Assembly (NCBI GenBank): GCA_019321725.1 | Contig: CM033105.1 | Span: 13,963,632-14,027,631 of the forward strand | Length of the DNA: 64,000 bases | Direction: 5' to 3' | Origin: Paulownia fortunei | Lineage: Eukaryota > Streptophyta > Magnoliopsida > Lamiales > Paulowniaceae | Shown here: positions 10,949-22,772 of the stretch, piece after piece | How the letters are laid out: every line of letters starts with the position of its first letter | Numbering within the stretch: position 1 is the stretch's first letter | Notes under the pieces: generated by a model | Database searches by the model: none | The model's input: only the letters and a program-made list of their open reading frames with translations | Told to the model about the DNA's origin: nothing | Made by a program: the position numbers and the translations under genes

Positions 10949-12288
10949 ATGGCAGACGCATGAGAAAATTTAGAGAAAAATAGGGCACTACATGATTATG
11001 CTATACATATGGTCATTGATACACTCTCGAGAATCAAACACCCTATCATTCAAGTAAATAATTTTGAGATTAAACTAACCATTATTCAGATGATTCAGGC
11101 AAATCAGTTTTATGGATTAGCCAATACACACATAGCTAGTTTTTTCGAAATTTGTGATATATTCAAGTATAATGGCATTACTGATGACGTCATTAGATTG
11201 AGATTATTTCTATTTTCACTTCAGGACAAGGCCAAATTTGGTTGAATTCTCTACCTACCAGGATAATCACTACGTGGACACACTTGGCTCAAAGCTTTCT
11301 AGCTAAGTTTTTCCACCCGCTAAGACACAAAGATGGGGAATGATATCACTACCTTTGCTCAATATGATTTGGAGTCCTTGCATGAAGCTTGATAAATGTA
11401 CAAGGATCTATTGAGGAGGTGCCCACATCACGGTATACCGGATTGGTTGCAAGTACAAACATTCTACAATGGTTTGAGTGGCTCAACTAGAACTTTAGTT
11501 GATGCAGTAGCTAGGGAATCTCTGATGGGAAATACGCATGAGGAGGCCTACAACTTACTTGAAACTGTGGCTGCAAATGCTTATTAATAGCCTTCTAAAA
11601 GAATTACTCCAAATAAAGCAATTGAAGTAAATGAAGTAGATGTCCTCAATACTCAAGTTGCAACATTGTCTTAGCAGCTTAGTTCATTCACTGCCAATGC
11701 AGTTTTCAAACTAGTTGAGGTATGTAATTTTTACAATGGTCCTCATCCTAGTACTAAATGTCAAGTTGGTAATCCATGCCCCATCATAATGCGAATATGT
11801 ACAATTCATCAAAAATCTAATAGGAAATATAATTCATTCTCCAACTCATACAATCAGGGATGACATAATCATCTAAATCTCTTTTGGAAAAATTGTCAAA
11901 ATATAGTATAACCTCCATCAAATTTTCAACCTCAACCTCCACCTCCACCACAACCATAGCCGCCATCAAACAAAGTCTCACTTGAAGAAGCATTTGCCTA
12001 ATTAACTATAAACACTAATCAATTTATGGTACAAACGGAGGCTACTCTGTAGAAATAAGAGACTTCAATTCAAAATCAAGAAGCCTCTATTCGGAACTTG
12101 GAAGTTGAAATAGCTCAAATTGCCAATATACTTAGCACAAGGCCTCAAGGTTCTTTACTCGACAACACTAAAATAAAGCCCAAGGAGAATGTGCATGCCA
12201 TAACTCTTTAGAGTGGTAAAGAGTTATCGGAACCTGAAAGAAAAATCAATGCATCAAAGAAGTCATTAAAGGAGATTGTCATGTAGGA
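10949..12288 (+). pseudogene. Athila-type gag of element A
   Basis: The ATG at 10949 begins MADA and meets a stop at codon 5; beyond it the frame continues with ALHDYAIHMVIDTLSRI. The capsid core (Retrotrans_gag) shows NQFYGLANTHIASFFEICD, GITDDVIRLRLFLFSLQDKA, then after a frameshift near 11240 the blocks NSLPTRIITTW and FLAKFFHP, and from 11396 MYKDLLRRCPHHGIPDWL. Near 11715-11770 a zinc-knuckle-like CNFYNGPHPSTKC has Tyr in place of the second Cys. The coding text is interrupted at 12293 by a copia solo LTR and resumes in the correct frame at 32857. Confidence 0.85.
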
Positions 12289-12636
12289 GTCTGTGTTACA
12301 GTAGGGCCCGACATGCCAATTAGATTGGACATCTTTTAACTCCCATATTTGTAAAAACAATCTTTTTCAAATCATATTAATAAAATAGACAAATTTCTTT
12401 ATCTTTAATTATATATAGTAATTAGATAAAATTCCTAGACCAAACTTAGTTGCGGGGCATGATCACGCATTTGATGGTGATCATAGAATATGCCTCTATA
12501 GTTTTGGTCTTAAATTAGTTTTGACTTAAGAACTTTTTGAGATGGGACATCAAATAGTCCAACAGACTCATGCATACAATGCATGGTTGCATGAGGAGGA
12601 TATCTCGCTCCATGGGCATTAGTGAAGTGATGCTAG

Positions 12637-14849
12637 TGTTGGGTTTATGTAATCACGGTATTGCAAGCACAGCAAAAATTTAAAAAAATTCAACAATTGA
12701 AATAAAATCATACATCATATGTAAATATTCATATCTTGGATTTGATGCGATCTTCAGTTTACATTTTTGTTTGTTCGTTTAATAAAATTAAACAACTAAG
12801 GTTTCATGATTATACCTTTCAAGCAATCCAGTTGATGAAGGGTAAGAAGGAATTCAGATTCCTCAAGCCCCTCTCGAACAATTTCAATTAGCTCTCAAAA
12901 TGTTTACCAAGGACTCTAAGTGTAGTCCCTCTAACGGTATCCACAGTTTTGAGCAGATCCATAAGTTTCAAATCTTTGCTAGTGAATTTGAACTTCTTAT
13001 TTCTAAATCTATTTGGGAGTGAAGATTAATTTTCCAATCAATAAGTGATGGAAGAATTAATCTTTTAATCAAAAAGGGATGAAAGCTTTTAATGGAGTAA
13101 TTTTTCTTTAAGAAAATAAAACATAAAAAAAAAGAATAAGAAGAAAAGAGGGGGCCGAAAATTCTAGCTCTTTTGCTTGTAGTTTCTTGGTCCCTACATT
13201 GTGTATGTAGATACACAATGTAGTCTTGACCTAATCCTATTAGGTGTCCAACTCTTACTCTAATTAGTCCCCTAATCCAATTAGGAAACCTTATCATTCC
13301 TTATCTCTTATTTCTTTCACTTCAAGATAAATTCTTTCCATCTTTATTAGAACTCTTTAATTTTAGCAATTAAAAAATCCTAATGGGCTTGGACTTTAAT
13401 AAATTTATTAAAGTCCAATTATATGATCTCCATCAATTTATTAGAAAAAGCTCAATACAATTAATTGATCCAATCAATTAATTAGTTGGTTCCATCATAG
13501 GCCAGCCAATCATATTAGGCCCAATTAAAATAATTTTATTATTTTAATTGATTAAATTAATTGAACTCCTTAAATTAATTTTAAGTCAAAATAATATAAT
13601 TGATCTACATCAATTAAATAATCCACTCTCAAGAGTCCCTAATCATTATTAAGTTTAAATAAATAATCCTATTATTTATTTGAATGAATTATTTTATCTG
13701 TTTAAATTAATTCTAACTCAAGTCGATTAATCTCTATTAATCAACTTAATCCAATACTTCGGATTATAAAAATAGATACAAAAGTAGATCATCTTCATTT
13801 GTGTGTGACCCATTAGGTTCACAACTAAGTTAGAAGTGAACCTACAACTTTTGCAACTTATAAATAAATTTAATGTTCTGATTAATTAATCCAATTAATA
13901 AATCCACTTTAAATTAACCCCTTAATTCCAAAAACCTTACAAATCAAGGGAAACACCTAGCAATGCATCTCAACTACCTAGTGATAGGTGAATAACAAGT
14001 GAACCTTTTATATTATGAGTACCATGCAAATACAGTCCCTCTGTCAACTAATCTCTAGATTAAGTCTAGGGCAAGCATTAATAGTCAAAACCCTATTTTG
14101 ACTTAATAATTATTATTCCATTTCAAGTCATTTAGATCATTTGATGAATTATTAGAAAATCCTACGTCTAGTATTCATCCTGCCTTGGTCAAGGTTTTCG
14201 AGATCAAGGACTATCAAAACATAGGAGATTCTCCTATTATACCAGATAGGTGATGTATCCTTTATTGGCTACTTATTGACCTCTATACACGAAGATCATA
14301 CTCCTAATGTAAGACCCTTATGATTGTCATGCAATTAGGAAATACATAAGTATATGATGTCGTTCACAAGACCACCATGGTGTCTCAAGTCAAATGACTA
14401 ATTAATACACTATTGTAACTAGGAAATTCTCATTCGACAAACAATGCTTTCCATTTGAGATTTCTCAGTGGACCATTTAGTATACTCATTCTCAAACAAA
14501 CACCCATACACATACATTAGCGTCCCTACGCTAATTTCTATAAAATGAGACATTCTCCTTTCAAGTATATATCATGTGTGCGAGTCTATCAGGCTGATCG
14601 ATGTCCTATCTTAATGAACTTCCAACTCAGAACATGTTTAAAATCAAAGCCATAAAGACATATTCCATGATCACCATCATATGCGTGACTATGCCCCATA
14701 AGTTAAAAATGATCTAGGGACTTTATCTAATTGATAAAAATAATTAAAGATAAAAAATACTTTTATTTATTTAAACATTATAAATCAAACTATTTTTATA
14801 AGAGTATAAAATCTCACCACTAATTGGCTCATCGAGCACTACTCAAATA
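12637..14849 (-). repeat. 3' LTR of copia element 1
   Basis: It runs from TGTTGGGTTTATG on the plus strand to ACTCAAATA, next to the polypurine tract. It shares all blocks with the right LTR at 28951 but with many substitutions, showing an old insertion. At 2.2 kb it is long for a copia LTR. Confidence 0.9.
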
Positions 14850-14864
14850 ATCTCCCACTTACCC
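14850..14864 (-). promoter_or_regulatory. Polypurine tract of copia element 1
   Basis: On the minus strand it reads GGTAAGTGGGAGA directly before the 3' LTR; it primes plus-strand DNA synthesis. The intact relative at 18884-18900 reads GGGCAAGTGGGAGAT. Confidence 0.8.
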
Positions 14865-14949
14865 CATAGCCAAATACGCATGTATCTAAGACCCATCTTC
14901 TTAAGATGTCCTTCAAATACTCTTTAAGCTAATGGCTTTGTTAGTGGAT

Positions 14950-16698
14950 TTGCTATATTTTCTTCTGAGGATATTGCTCCACTCGAACGTCTCATCTATA
15001 AATGATCTCGACTCATTTGCTTGTGCAATAGCCGATTGCTATCACAGTAAATTAAAACTGGATTAACAACAAAGGGGACTACACCCAACTCTTAGATGAA
15101 GTTCCTCATCCAAACACCTTCTTTTGCTGCATCACATGCTGCGATGTATTCAGCTTCAATGGTGGAATCCGCAGTCTTCTCTTACTTGGAACTCTTCTAG
15201 CTGACCGCTCCATCGTTTAGCATGAATATGAATTCTAATGTTGACTTTAAATCATCTACATCGGACTGAATCTAGAATTATTAAAGCCATTTAGCTTTAG
15301 TTCTCCATTGTTGTAAACCAAGAATACATCCTTAATCATTCGCAAGTACTTAAGGATCATCTTTACGACTTTCTAGTGCTTCTCTCTTGGATTGGACTGA
15401 TATCTGCTCATGACACTCAGAGCATATATGATATTAGGCCTCGTACATAACATTGCATACATAATACAATTATGGATGCATATTGTATGCAAGTTATTCT
15501 TTCTCTTTCCTTCGGAGTTGTTGGGGACATTGACTTCGAAAGAAAAACCCATTGACTCATGGGTAAGAATCCTCTTTTAGATTCTTCCATGCTAAACCTC
15601 TTTAGCACTTTATCTATGTATGTGGATTGGGATAGTCCGATCATCTTTTTGGATCTATCTCTATAAATCCTAATCCCCAAAATATATGATGCTTCTCCCA
15701 AATCCTTCATGGAGAACTAAGTAGACAACCAAACCTTTGTTGATTGAAATATCCCTATGTCATTCCAATGAGTAGTATGTCATCAACATAAAGCACAACA
15801 AAGGTCACTTCACTCCCACTAACTTTCTTATACACACAAGGTTCATCTGGACTCTTGAGGAAACCAAACGATTTGATTACCTTGTTAAATCAAAGATTCC
15901 AGCTTCAAGAAGCTTGTTTGAGTCCGTAAATGGATCTCTAGAGTTTGTAAACCTTTTACTCAATCCCACAAAATATGAAGCCCTCTAACTGCCTCATATA
16001 GATCATTTCCTCAATATTCCCATTGAGAAAGGTGGTCCTCACATCCATTTGTCATATCTCATAGTCATAATACGCTGATATGGCAAGCAATATCTGGGTG
16101 GATTTTAACATCGCCACTAGTAAAAACTCTTATCATAGTCAATGCCTTGCTTTTGAGTATAGCTTTTTGCAACTAGTTGTGCCTTATAGATCACTACCTC
16201 TTCATCTATTGCAAGCTTCCACTTGTAGACTCATTTGTAGCCGATGGGTACTATACCTATGGTGGGTCTATCAAGGTCCATACCTTGTTGGAGTACATGG
16301 AGTCCATCTCAGTTTGTATGGCTTCTTACCATTTCCCGAAATCGATGTTCGGCATCGCTTCTCTATAATTCCTTGGATTATTATCCAAAGAATGTTCCTC
16401 CTTGTTGCTCCCCAATAAAAGACCATACCTCTCAGGTAGTCTCGAGATTCTTTCAAATCTTCTAGGAGGTTGTGTGATAGGAATGTTAGTTTTGGGTGGT
16501 TCTATTGCTAATGTTTTTTGTGGGACACTTTGTGGTTCTTTAATTTCTTCAAGCTCTATAACCTCATATTTTTTATATACTAGAAACTCCTTCTCTAAGA
16601 ATGTGGTATTCCTCGAAACAAACACCTTTTGTTCCGAAAGGTCATAGAAATAGTATTTAACCGATTCATTTGGATACCCCACAAACTTACATAAGGTG
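14950..16698 (-). pseudogene. Copia element 1 RT and RNase H
   Basis: Reading leftward: the linker before RT (SEQKVFVSRNTTFLEKEFLV, 16682-16326), then RT with YVDD intact near 15775-15805 and the MKDLGEASYILGI block at 15710, followed by LSQSTYIDKVLKRF. RNase H has an E-A-E-Y block near 15135-15165. Stops and frameshifts separate these blocks. The sequence breaks at 16699 because element 2 inserted there; the matching upstream integrase text is at 25381. Confidence 0.88.
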
Positions 16699-16703
16699 GA
16701 TCT

Positions 16704-18883
16704 TGTTGGTTATGCTATAATCGCAGGGTATACGCAGCGGAAAATTAAATTTTTTATCAAACATAAATTTAACCTCTTTGATTCGAAAGCGATTTTAACG
16801 ATCGCGCTTATTCAAGTGAATATATAAATATTGTTGTAAGGAATGAAGCAATCAATTGCTTATCCTGGACTATCAGAACTCGTAGGGATCCAAGTGTCTC
16901 CCCTCTATCAGGTCCACGATACGGAAAACAACACCAATCAAAAGGATTCGCTAGTATCCTTTTAATTATTTACTAATCTAGAACCGGAGTATATTTTCAA
17001 GAACAATAAAGATTGATTCTTTAAGTTCTTGAAACAATATATGAAGAAAATAACAAGAAACTGATTTTCTTTTTTTTCTTTTTTTTTCTTGAAAGTAAAA
17101 ATAGAAGACTTTAAACAAAATATTTTTGCTCAAATTTTTGAATTTTTTTATGTAATTTTCATCCCTCATATATATAGGGCTGAAAATTTTAATCGTTTTC
17201 CAACTCTTGGAAAGTTTTTCTATTTTGAACTACTTCAAAACCTTATCTTGGAAGGATTCCAAATCTTCCAAGAACTCTTCTTTTTTCACTCTTCTATTGT
17301 ATGTGGACTAATTTGAGACTACATTAATCATCAAAATTGTCTACATACATTGTTGATATTAATTTGAACTCTTCAAATAATATCAAGATAGATATATCAT
17401 TATATATATTTAATTATATTTATACATAAATTAAATCTTAGTGGCCTATTTTATCCTATAAAATTGGTCACTATATTTATTTATCTATAAATATGTTAAT
17501 TAAATAAATCATATTTATTTAATTTATTCTCTTCATACTTTAGTGGGCTTCTTAAGTGATCCACATTTATTTTGGACTTGGACTCAAAAATCCCCAAATC
17601 AATTCAATTGATTCAATCCCAATTTATCAATCTAATTGATTAATTTAATTTACTCCAATTGGGCTTCCTAATCAAATTAGGTCCAATTAAATAATCCAAT
17701 TACTTAATTGAATAATTTAATTTAACTATTAAATTAAATAGAACCCTTAATTAATTAATTGATCAGTATTAATTAATTAATTTCAAACCATTGGATAAAA
17801 TCTAAAATTAAAAATGTTACTTTCCATAAAGATGTGTGACCCTCTTAGGTTCACTACTAAGCTAGTAGTGGGTTTGCAATATTTGCAACTTATGAATAAC
17901 AATTATTCCAATTAATTAATCCAATTAATTAATCCGCTTGGAATCAACTCCTTAATTCCAAGAACCTCACTATCCATGAAAACATCTAGCAAGTAATCAT
18001 GGCAAACTAGTCTTAGGTGAAATAGCGAGTAAACCTATTTCAGTTGCGAGTACCATACACGTACGGTCCTTTCGACAGCTAATCTCCTGATTGAATCTAA
18101 GGCATGGATTATAAGTCGAAACCCTAAATGATTCAATTGTTGTGATCCCATTTCAAGTTCCAATGATTCTTGATGAATCACAATTCATTCTGTCTTGGCC
18201 AAGGTCTTTGAATCATGAACTATGAAAACACAGGAGATTTCCTTATTTAAAAAGACAAGTATCGAATTCTATGTTGGCCACTAACAAACCTCCATGCACA
18301 CCAGTGCAACACCCAACATACCCCTTTGTGATTGTCAAGCAATCAGAAGATATATCAAAGTGCTGCAGGATGCACACAAGGCTACCATCGTGCCTCAAGT
18401 CTGAGGACTAGTCGTGTACTATCGCAACACAGAAATTCTTATTTCGACGGGCAAAGCCTCCAACTAAGAATTTCTTGCGGGCCATATTCGGTGTACTTGT
18501 TCCCTAACAAGCACCCACATATATGCACTTACGTCTCTACGCTAATGCCAATGGAATGTGACATCCTCGTCTCACGAGCATGCATTATATGTACGAGTCT
18601 TACTGAGCTATTTGATGTCCATCTCAAAAAACTCTCGACTCGAAACTTATTTAAGACCAAAGCCTTAGAGGCATGTTCCATGATCGCCATCATATGTGCG
18701 ACCATACCCCGTAGCTAAATTTGGTCTAAGGACTTTATCTAATGTGCAGAAATAAAAAATGCAAGACATAAGATAAAGAAAATGCCTTTTTATTAATATG
18801 ATTCCCAATAAGATTATCTTTACAAAAGCAAAAGAGTATAATACACCCAATCTAATTGGGGCGTTGGGCATCCTACTCTAACA
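16704..18883 (-). repeat. 3' LTR of copia element 2 (full length)
   Basis: Plus-strand ends are TGTTGGTTATG and CTCTAACA. A TATA box lies at 17169-17176 (minus-strand promoter). Relative to the right LTR it lacks about 40 bp near 16829, where the right copy has a 'tatacctttcgtgtactccg' stretch. Confidence 0.93.
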
Positions 18884-18900
18884 ATCTCCCACTTGCCCTA
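18884..18900 (-). promoter_or_regulatory. Polypurine tract of copia element 2
   Basis: The minus strand reads AGGGCAAGTGGGAGAT immediately upstream of the 3' LTR. Confidence 0.9.
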
Positions 18901-18949
18901 GCTCCAATTGCCCATGTATCTAAGGCCCATCTTCTCAAGATGTCCGTCA

Positions 18950-20774
18950 AATATCTTCTGTGCTAAGGGCTTAGTAAGTGGGTCTGCTACATTTTCTGCT
19001 GAGGCAACTCGATCCACAATGACATCGCCTCTACAATGATCTCTCTGATCAAGTGATATCATCTCATTATGTGCTTGGATCTTTGATGAGAACTTGGCTC
19101 TTTTGCTTGCGCAATGGCTCCATTATTATCACAGTAAATCATAACTGGATCAACAATGGATGGAATTACATCCAACCCTTGGATGAAATTTCTAATCCAA
19201 ACAGCTTCTTTTACAGCATCTGATGCAGCAATATATTCAGCTTCGGTGGTAGAGTCTGCAGTCGTCTCTTGCTTGGAACTCTTCCAACTGACCGCACCAC
19301 CATTCAAGGTGAATATGTATCCGGACATGGACTTTGAGTCATCTATATCGGACTGAAAACTAGAGTCTGTATATCCCTCTAGTTTTAGTTCTCCATTGCT
19401 GTATATCAGAAAGATATCCTTAGTCCTTCTCAAGTACTTGAAGATCATCTTAACGACTTTCCAGTGTTCTTTCTCTAGATTGGACTGATATTGCTCGTGA
19501 TACTCAGAGCATGTGCTATATCAGGCCTTGTACATAACTTTGCATACATTATGCTCTCTATTGCAGAAGCATAAGGTATGCGAGCCATCTTTTCTCTCTC
19601 TTCAGGTGTTTTAGGAGACATAACTTTAGAAAGTGAAACCCCATGACTCATAGGCAGAAATCCTCTCTTGGATTCCTCCATGCTAAACTTTTTAGCACTT
19701 TGTCTATGTATATGGATTGGGATAGTTCGATCATCCTTCTGGATCTATCTCTATATATCTTTATCCCTAGGATAAAAGATGCATCTCCCAAGTCCTTCAT
19801 GGAAAACTGATTAGATAACCAAGTCCTCATTGACTGCAATATCCCTACATCATTCCCAATGAGTAGGATGTCATCAACATAGAGTACAACAAATGTAACT
19901 GCACTCCCACTGCCTTCTTGTAGACACATGGTTCATCCAGGTTCTTATGAAAGTCAAACGTTTTGATCGTTTCATCAAATCGGATGTTCCAACTCCTCGA
20001 AGCTTGTTTGAGTCCATAAATGGATCTCTGGAGCTTGCAAACCTTTTGTCGCTCCCGCTGGATATGAAGCCTTCTGGCTGCTTCATATAGATTTCTCCTT
20101 AATGTTTCCATTAAGAAAAGCGGTCTTCACATCCATTTGCCATATCTCATAGTCATAATATGCAGATATGACTAACAGTATCCATATGGATTTAAGCATC
20201 GCTACTGGTGAAAAAGTTTCCTCATAATCAATTCCTTGCTTCTGAGTATAACTTTTTGCTACCAATCGTGCCTTATAGTTGCTACCTCTCCATCTACTTC
20301 AAGCTTCTGCTTGTAGACCCATTTGCAGCCAATGGAACAATTCCCTATGGTGGGTCCACCAAAGTCCATACCTTGTTGGAGTACATAGAGTCCATTTCAG
20401 ACTGCATAGCTTCTTGCCACTTCTTCGAGTCGATGTCAGACATCGCCTCTCCATAGCTTCTTGGATCATTATCCAAGGGGAGTCCCTCTTCTTTATTCTC
20501 TAACAACAAGTTGTACCTCTTAGGTACCCTTGAGACTTTCGGATCTTCGAAGAGATCCTTAGAGGGTCCAGCATCAGCTGGTGTACCATTTACTGCGTCA
20601 GTTGGGATGTTCTGTGGTTCTTGAACCTCTTCAAGTTCTACGACGTTGTCACTTCCATATGAAAGAAATTCTTCTTCAAGGAAGGTAGCATTCCTCGAAA
20701 CAAACACCCTTTGTTCCGTGGCATCATAGAATAGTATCCAATAGACTCCTTTGGATACCCCACAAACTTGCATA
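18950..20774 (-). pseudogene. Copia element 2 RT and RNase H
   Basis: From right to left: linker with VFVSRNATFLEEEFLSYG and EAMQSEMDSMYSNKVWTLV (20773-20345), RT blocks YTQKQGIDYEETFSPVAM and WQMDVKTAFLNG (20265-20083), SIYGLKQASRSWNIRFDE, then the catalytic LYVDDILLIGND near 19880 and MKDLGDASFILGIKIYRDR. RNase H (19448-19059) keeps its acidic residues in GYTDSSF, TEAEYIA and YCDNNGA. RT copies the element RNA and RNase H degrades the template. At least three frame changes separate these pieces. Confidence 0.92.
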
Positions 20775-21340
20775 AGCTGGATCTCATATCCAACTTATCT
20801 CCCACTAGCTGCTTCACATAAGCAGCACACCCCCATACCTAAGGTATTTATAGGAAGGTGTCTTCCATACCACATCTCATATGGTGTTTTGGGGACGGCT
20901 TTAGATGGCACCCTATTAATAGGTATGCCGTCGTGTCTAAGGCATAGCCCCAGAATGAAAAGGTAATAAAGTGAAGCTCATCATAGATCTAACCATGTCC
21001 AACAAGGTTCGATTCCTGTGTTTTGCAACTCCGTTGAGTTTGGGAGTAGCAGGAGGAGTCCACTGTGAGAGAATCCCATTCTCTTTTAGATAATCTAAAA
21101 ATTCTGTGCTTAAGTATTCACCTCCTCGATCAGATCGAAGAGTTTTATACTTAATCCAGTTTGTTTTTCTACTTCAGTTCTGAATTCTTTGAACTTTTCA
21201 AATACTTCAGACTTGTACCTTAAAAGGTACACATAACCATACCTAAAGAAGTCATCGGTAAAGGTTAAGAAGTAGTTATAGTTCCCACGGGCACTAACAT
21301 TTAGTGGCCACATACATCTGTATGGATCAAATCCAATAGA
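20775..21340 (-). pseudogene. Copia element 2 integrase core
   Basis: The rve-type core shows the first acidic residue in LIHTDVCG, then NYNYFLTFTDDFFRYGYVYL, the second in TLRSDRGGEYLSTEF (near 21120-21150), and NGVAKHRNRTLLDMVRSMM near 20985-21035. The last block normally has Glu as third catalytic residue (NGVAERxNRTL); here codon AAA at 21021-21023 gives Lys. Element 1 keeps the Glu at this place (GVAEHKN near 25575). A one-base frameshift near 21305 separates it from the gag-protease frame. Confidence 0.88.
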
Positions 21341-22772
21341 TGCTTGGCTCGCTCCACTTGTCCAACAAATGGAGATTTGGTCATCTTTCCTTTGAGGCAG
21401 GATTCACAAGTTGGTAGTTCTTGATCTCTCGTTAGATCAAGCAATTGTGCCAATTTGTGAATTCTTTTCTCAGAAATATGTCCTAATCTTGCGTGCCATA
21501 GGCTCATTGAACTATGATTATCTAATTTTCTTTTATGTTGTTGAATTGTGAAAATGGGGTTATGGGGAGTAATAGTATATAAACAATTCGTCAAATAACC
21601 AGAATATATAAAATCAGAACGTTTGAAAATAGAACAATTTCCATTCTCAATGGTAAATCTAAAACCTTCTCTATCCAAAACTGGAATAGAGATAATGTTC
21701 TTAATAATATCCGGAACAAAAAGACAATTATTTAAAACTATTACATAACCATTCTCTAAAGCCAGATTAACGGTCCCTATAGCTAATGCAGCAACTCTTG
21801 CTCCATTTCCCATCCTAAGGACCGTTTCTCCTCCATCCAGCTTCCTACTTCTTGCCATCATCTGCAAATCATTGCAAACATGTGAGCCACAACCGGTATC
21901 TAATACCCAAGAAGTATTGTTAACCGACAAGTTAACTTCAACAAAATATATACCTGAACTCTTCAGGCTTGCAAGATACTCCTTGCAATTCCTCTTCCAG
22001 TGCCCTGGTTTGCCGCAGTAATGGCACTTGTCATTGGCTTGAGAAGAAACCTTTTTGACACCGCCCTTAGCTTTCAGCTTGTTGGGTTTAGAGGAACCCT
22101 TTCCTTTCTTCTTTCCTTTCTTGGGCTTTTTAGCCTTTGATACGGAAGAAGATCCAACAAGCAGAACCGACTTGTCCTTTTTCATGATGGACTCAGCCGT
22201 CTTTAACATGTTCACAAGCTCAACGAGACTAGTCTCCATGTTATGCATGTTAAAGTTGACAACAAAGGTGTCAAATGATGGAGGCAGAGACTACAGCAGA
22301 AGGTCCGTATAGAGTTCGTTCTCCATAACGACTCCAAGGGACGCCAGCCTTTCAATAAGGGCTATCATCTTCAATCCATGATCATGGACTAAAGAGCCCT
22401 CAGTCATACGACATCTGAAAAGCTCTTTTGAGATCTGATATCTCGTTTGCCGAGTTCTTTCACCATACAACTCTTGTAGCTGAATGAGGATCCCATAGGC
22501 AGTATCTTGATCCTCATTCTGCCTCTGCAGCTCATTTGACATCGATGCCAGCATATAGCATCGAGCCTGCAGATTGTCATCAACATGATGTAAATAACCT
22601 GCATAATCCTCTGAAGTAATATCCTCCAGTGGTACCAAAGGAGGCGCAGTGTCGAGGACATATGCCCTTTCTCTGACTGAAGAACTATCTTCAGGTTTCT
22701 TAGCCAATCGACAAAATTAGGTCCAGTTAATTTGTTTTGTTCAAGGATTGTTGCAAGTGGATTCTTTGCCAT
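21301..22772 (-). pseudogene. Copia element 2 gag, protease and GAG-pre-integrase region
   Basis: It starts with ATG at 22772 (MAKNPLATILEQNKLTGPNF), shifts frame near 22690 and then stays in one frame to 21301 with a single stop (TAG at 22291-22293, where the frame around it suggests CAG). In order: capsid (UBN2-like gag), zinc knuckle CHYCGKPGHWKRNC near 22010-22050, protease with active-site WVLDTGCGSHVCND near 21870-21910, and the pre-integrase zinc region LWHARLGHISEKRIHKL plus CESCLKGKMTKSPF. All key residues of knuckle and protease are present. Confidence 0.93.

Noticed and set aside
16080..16465. Overlapping plus-strand frames at 16.1-16.5 kb and 20.2-20.5 kb
   Set aside because: They are antisense shadows of the copia RT and linker coding sequence on the minus strand.
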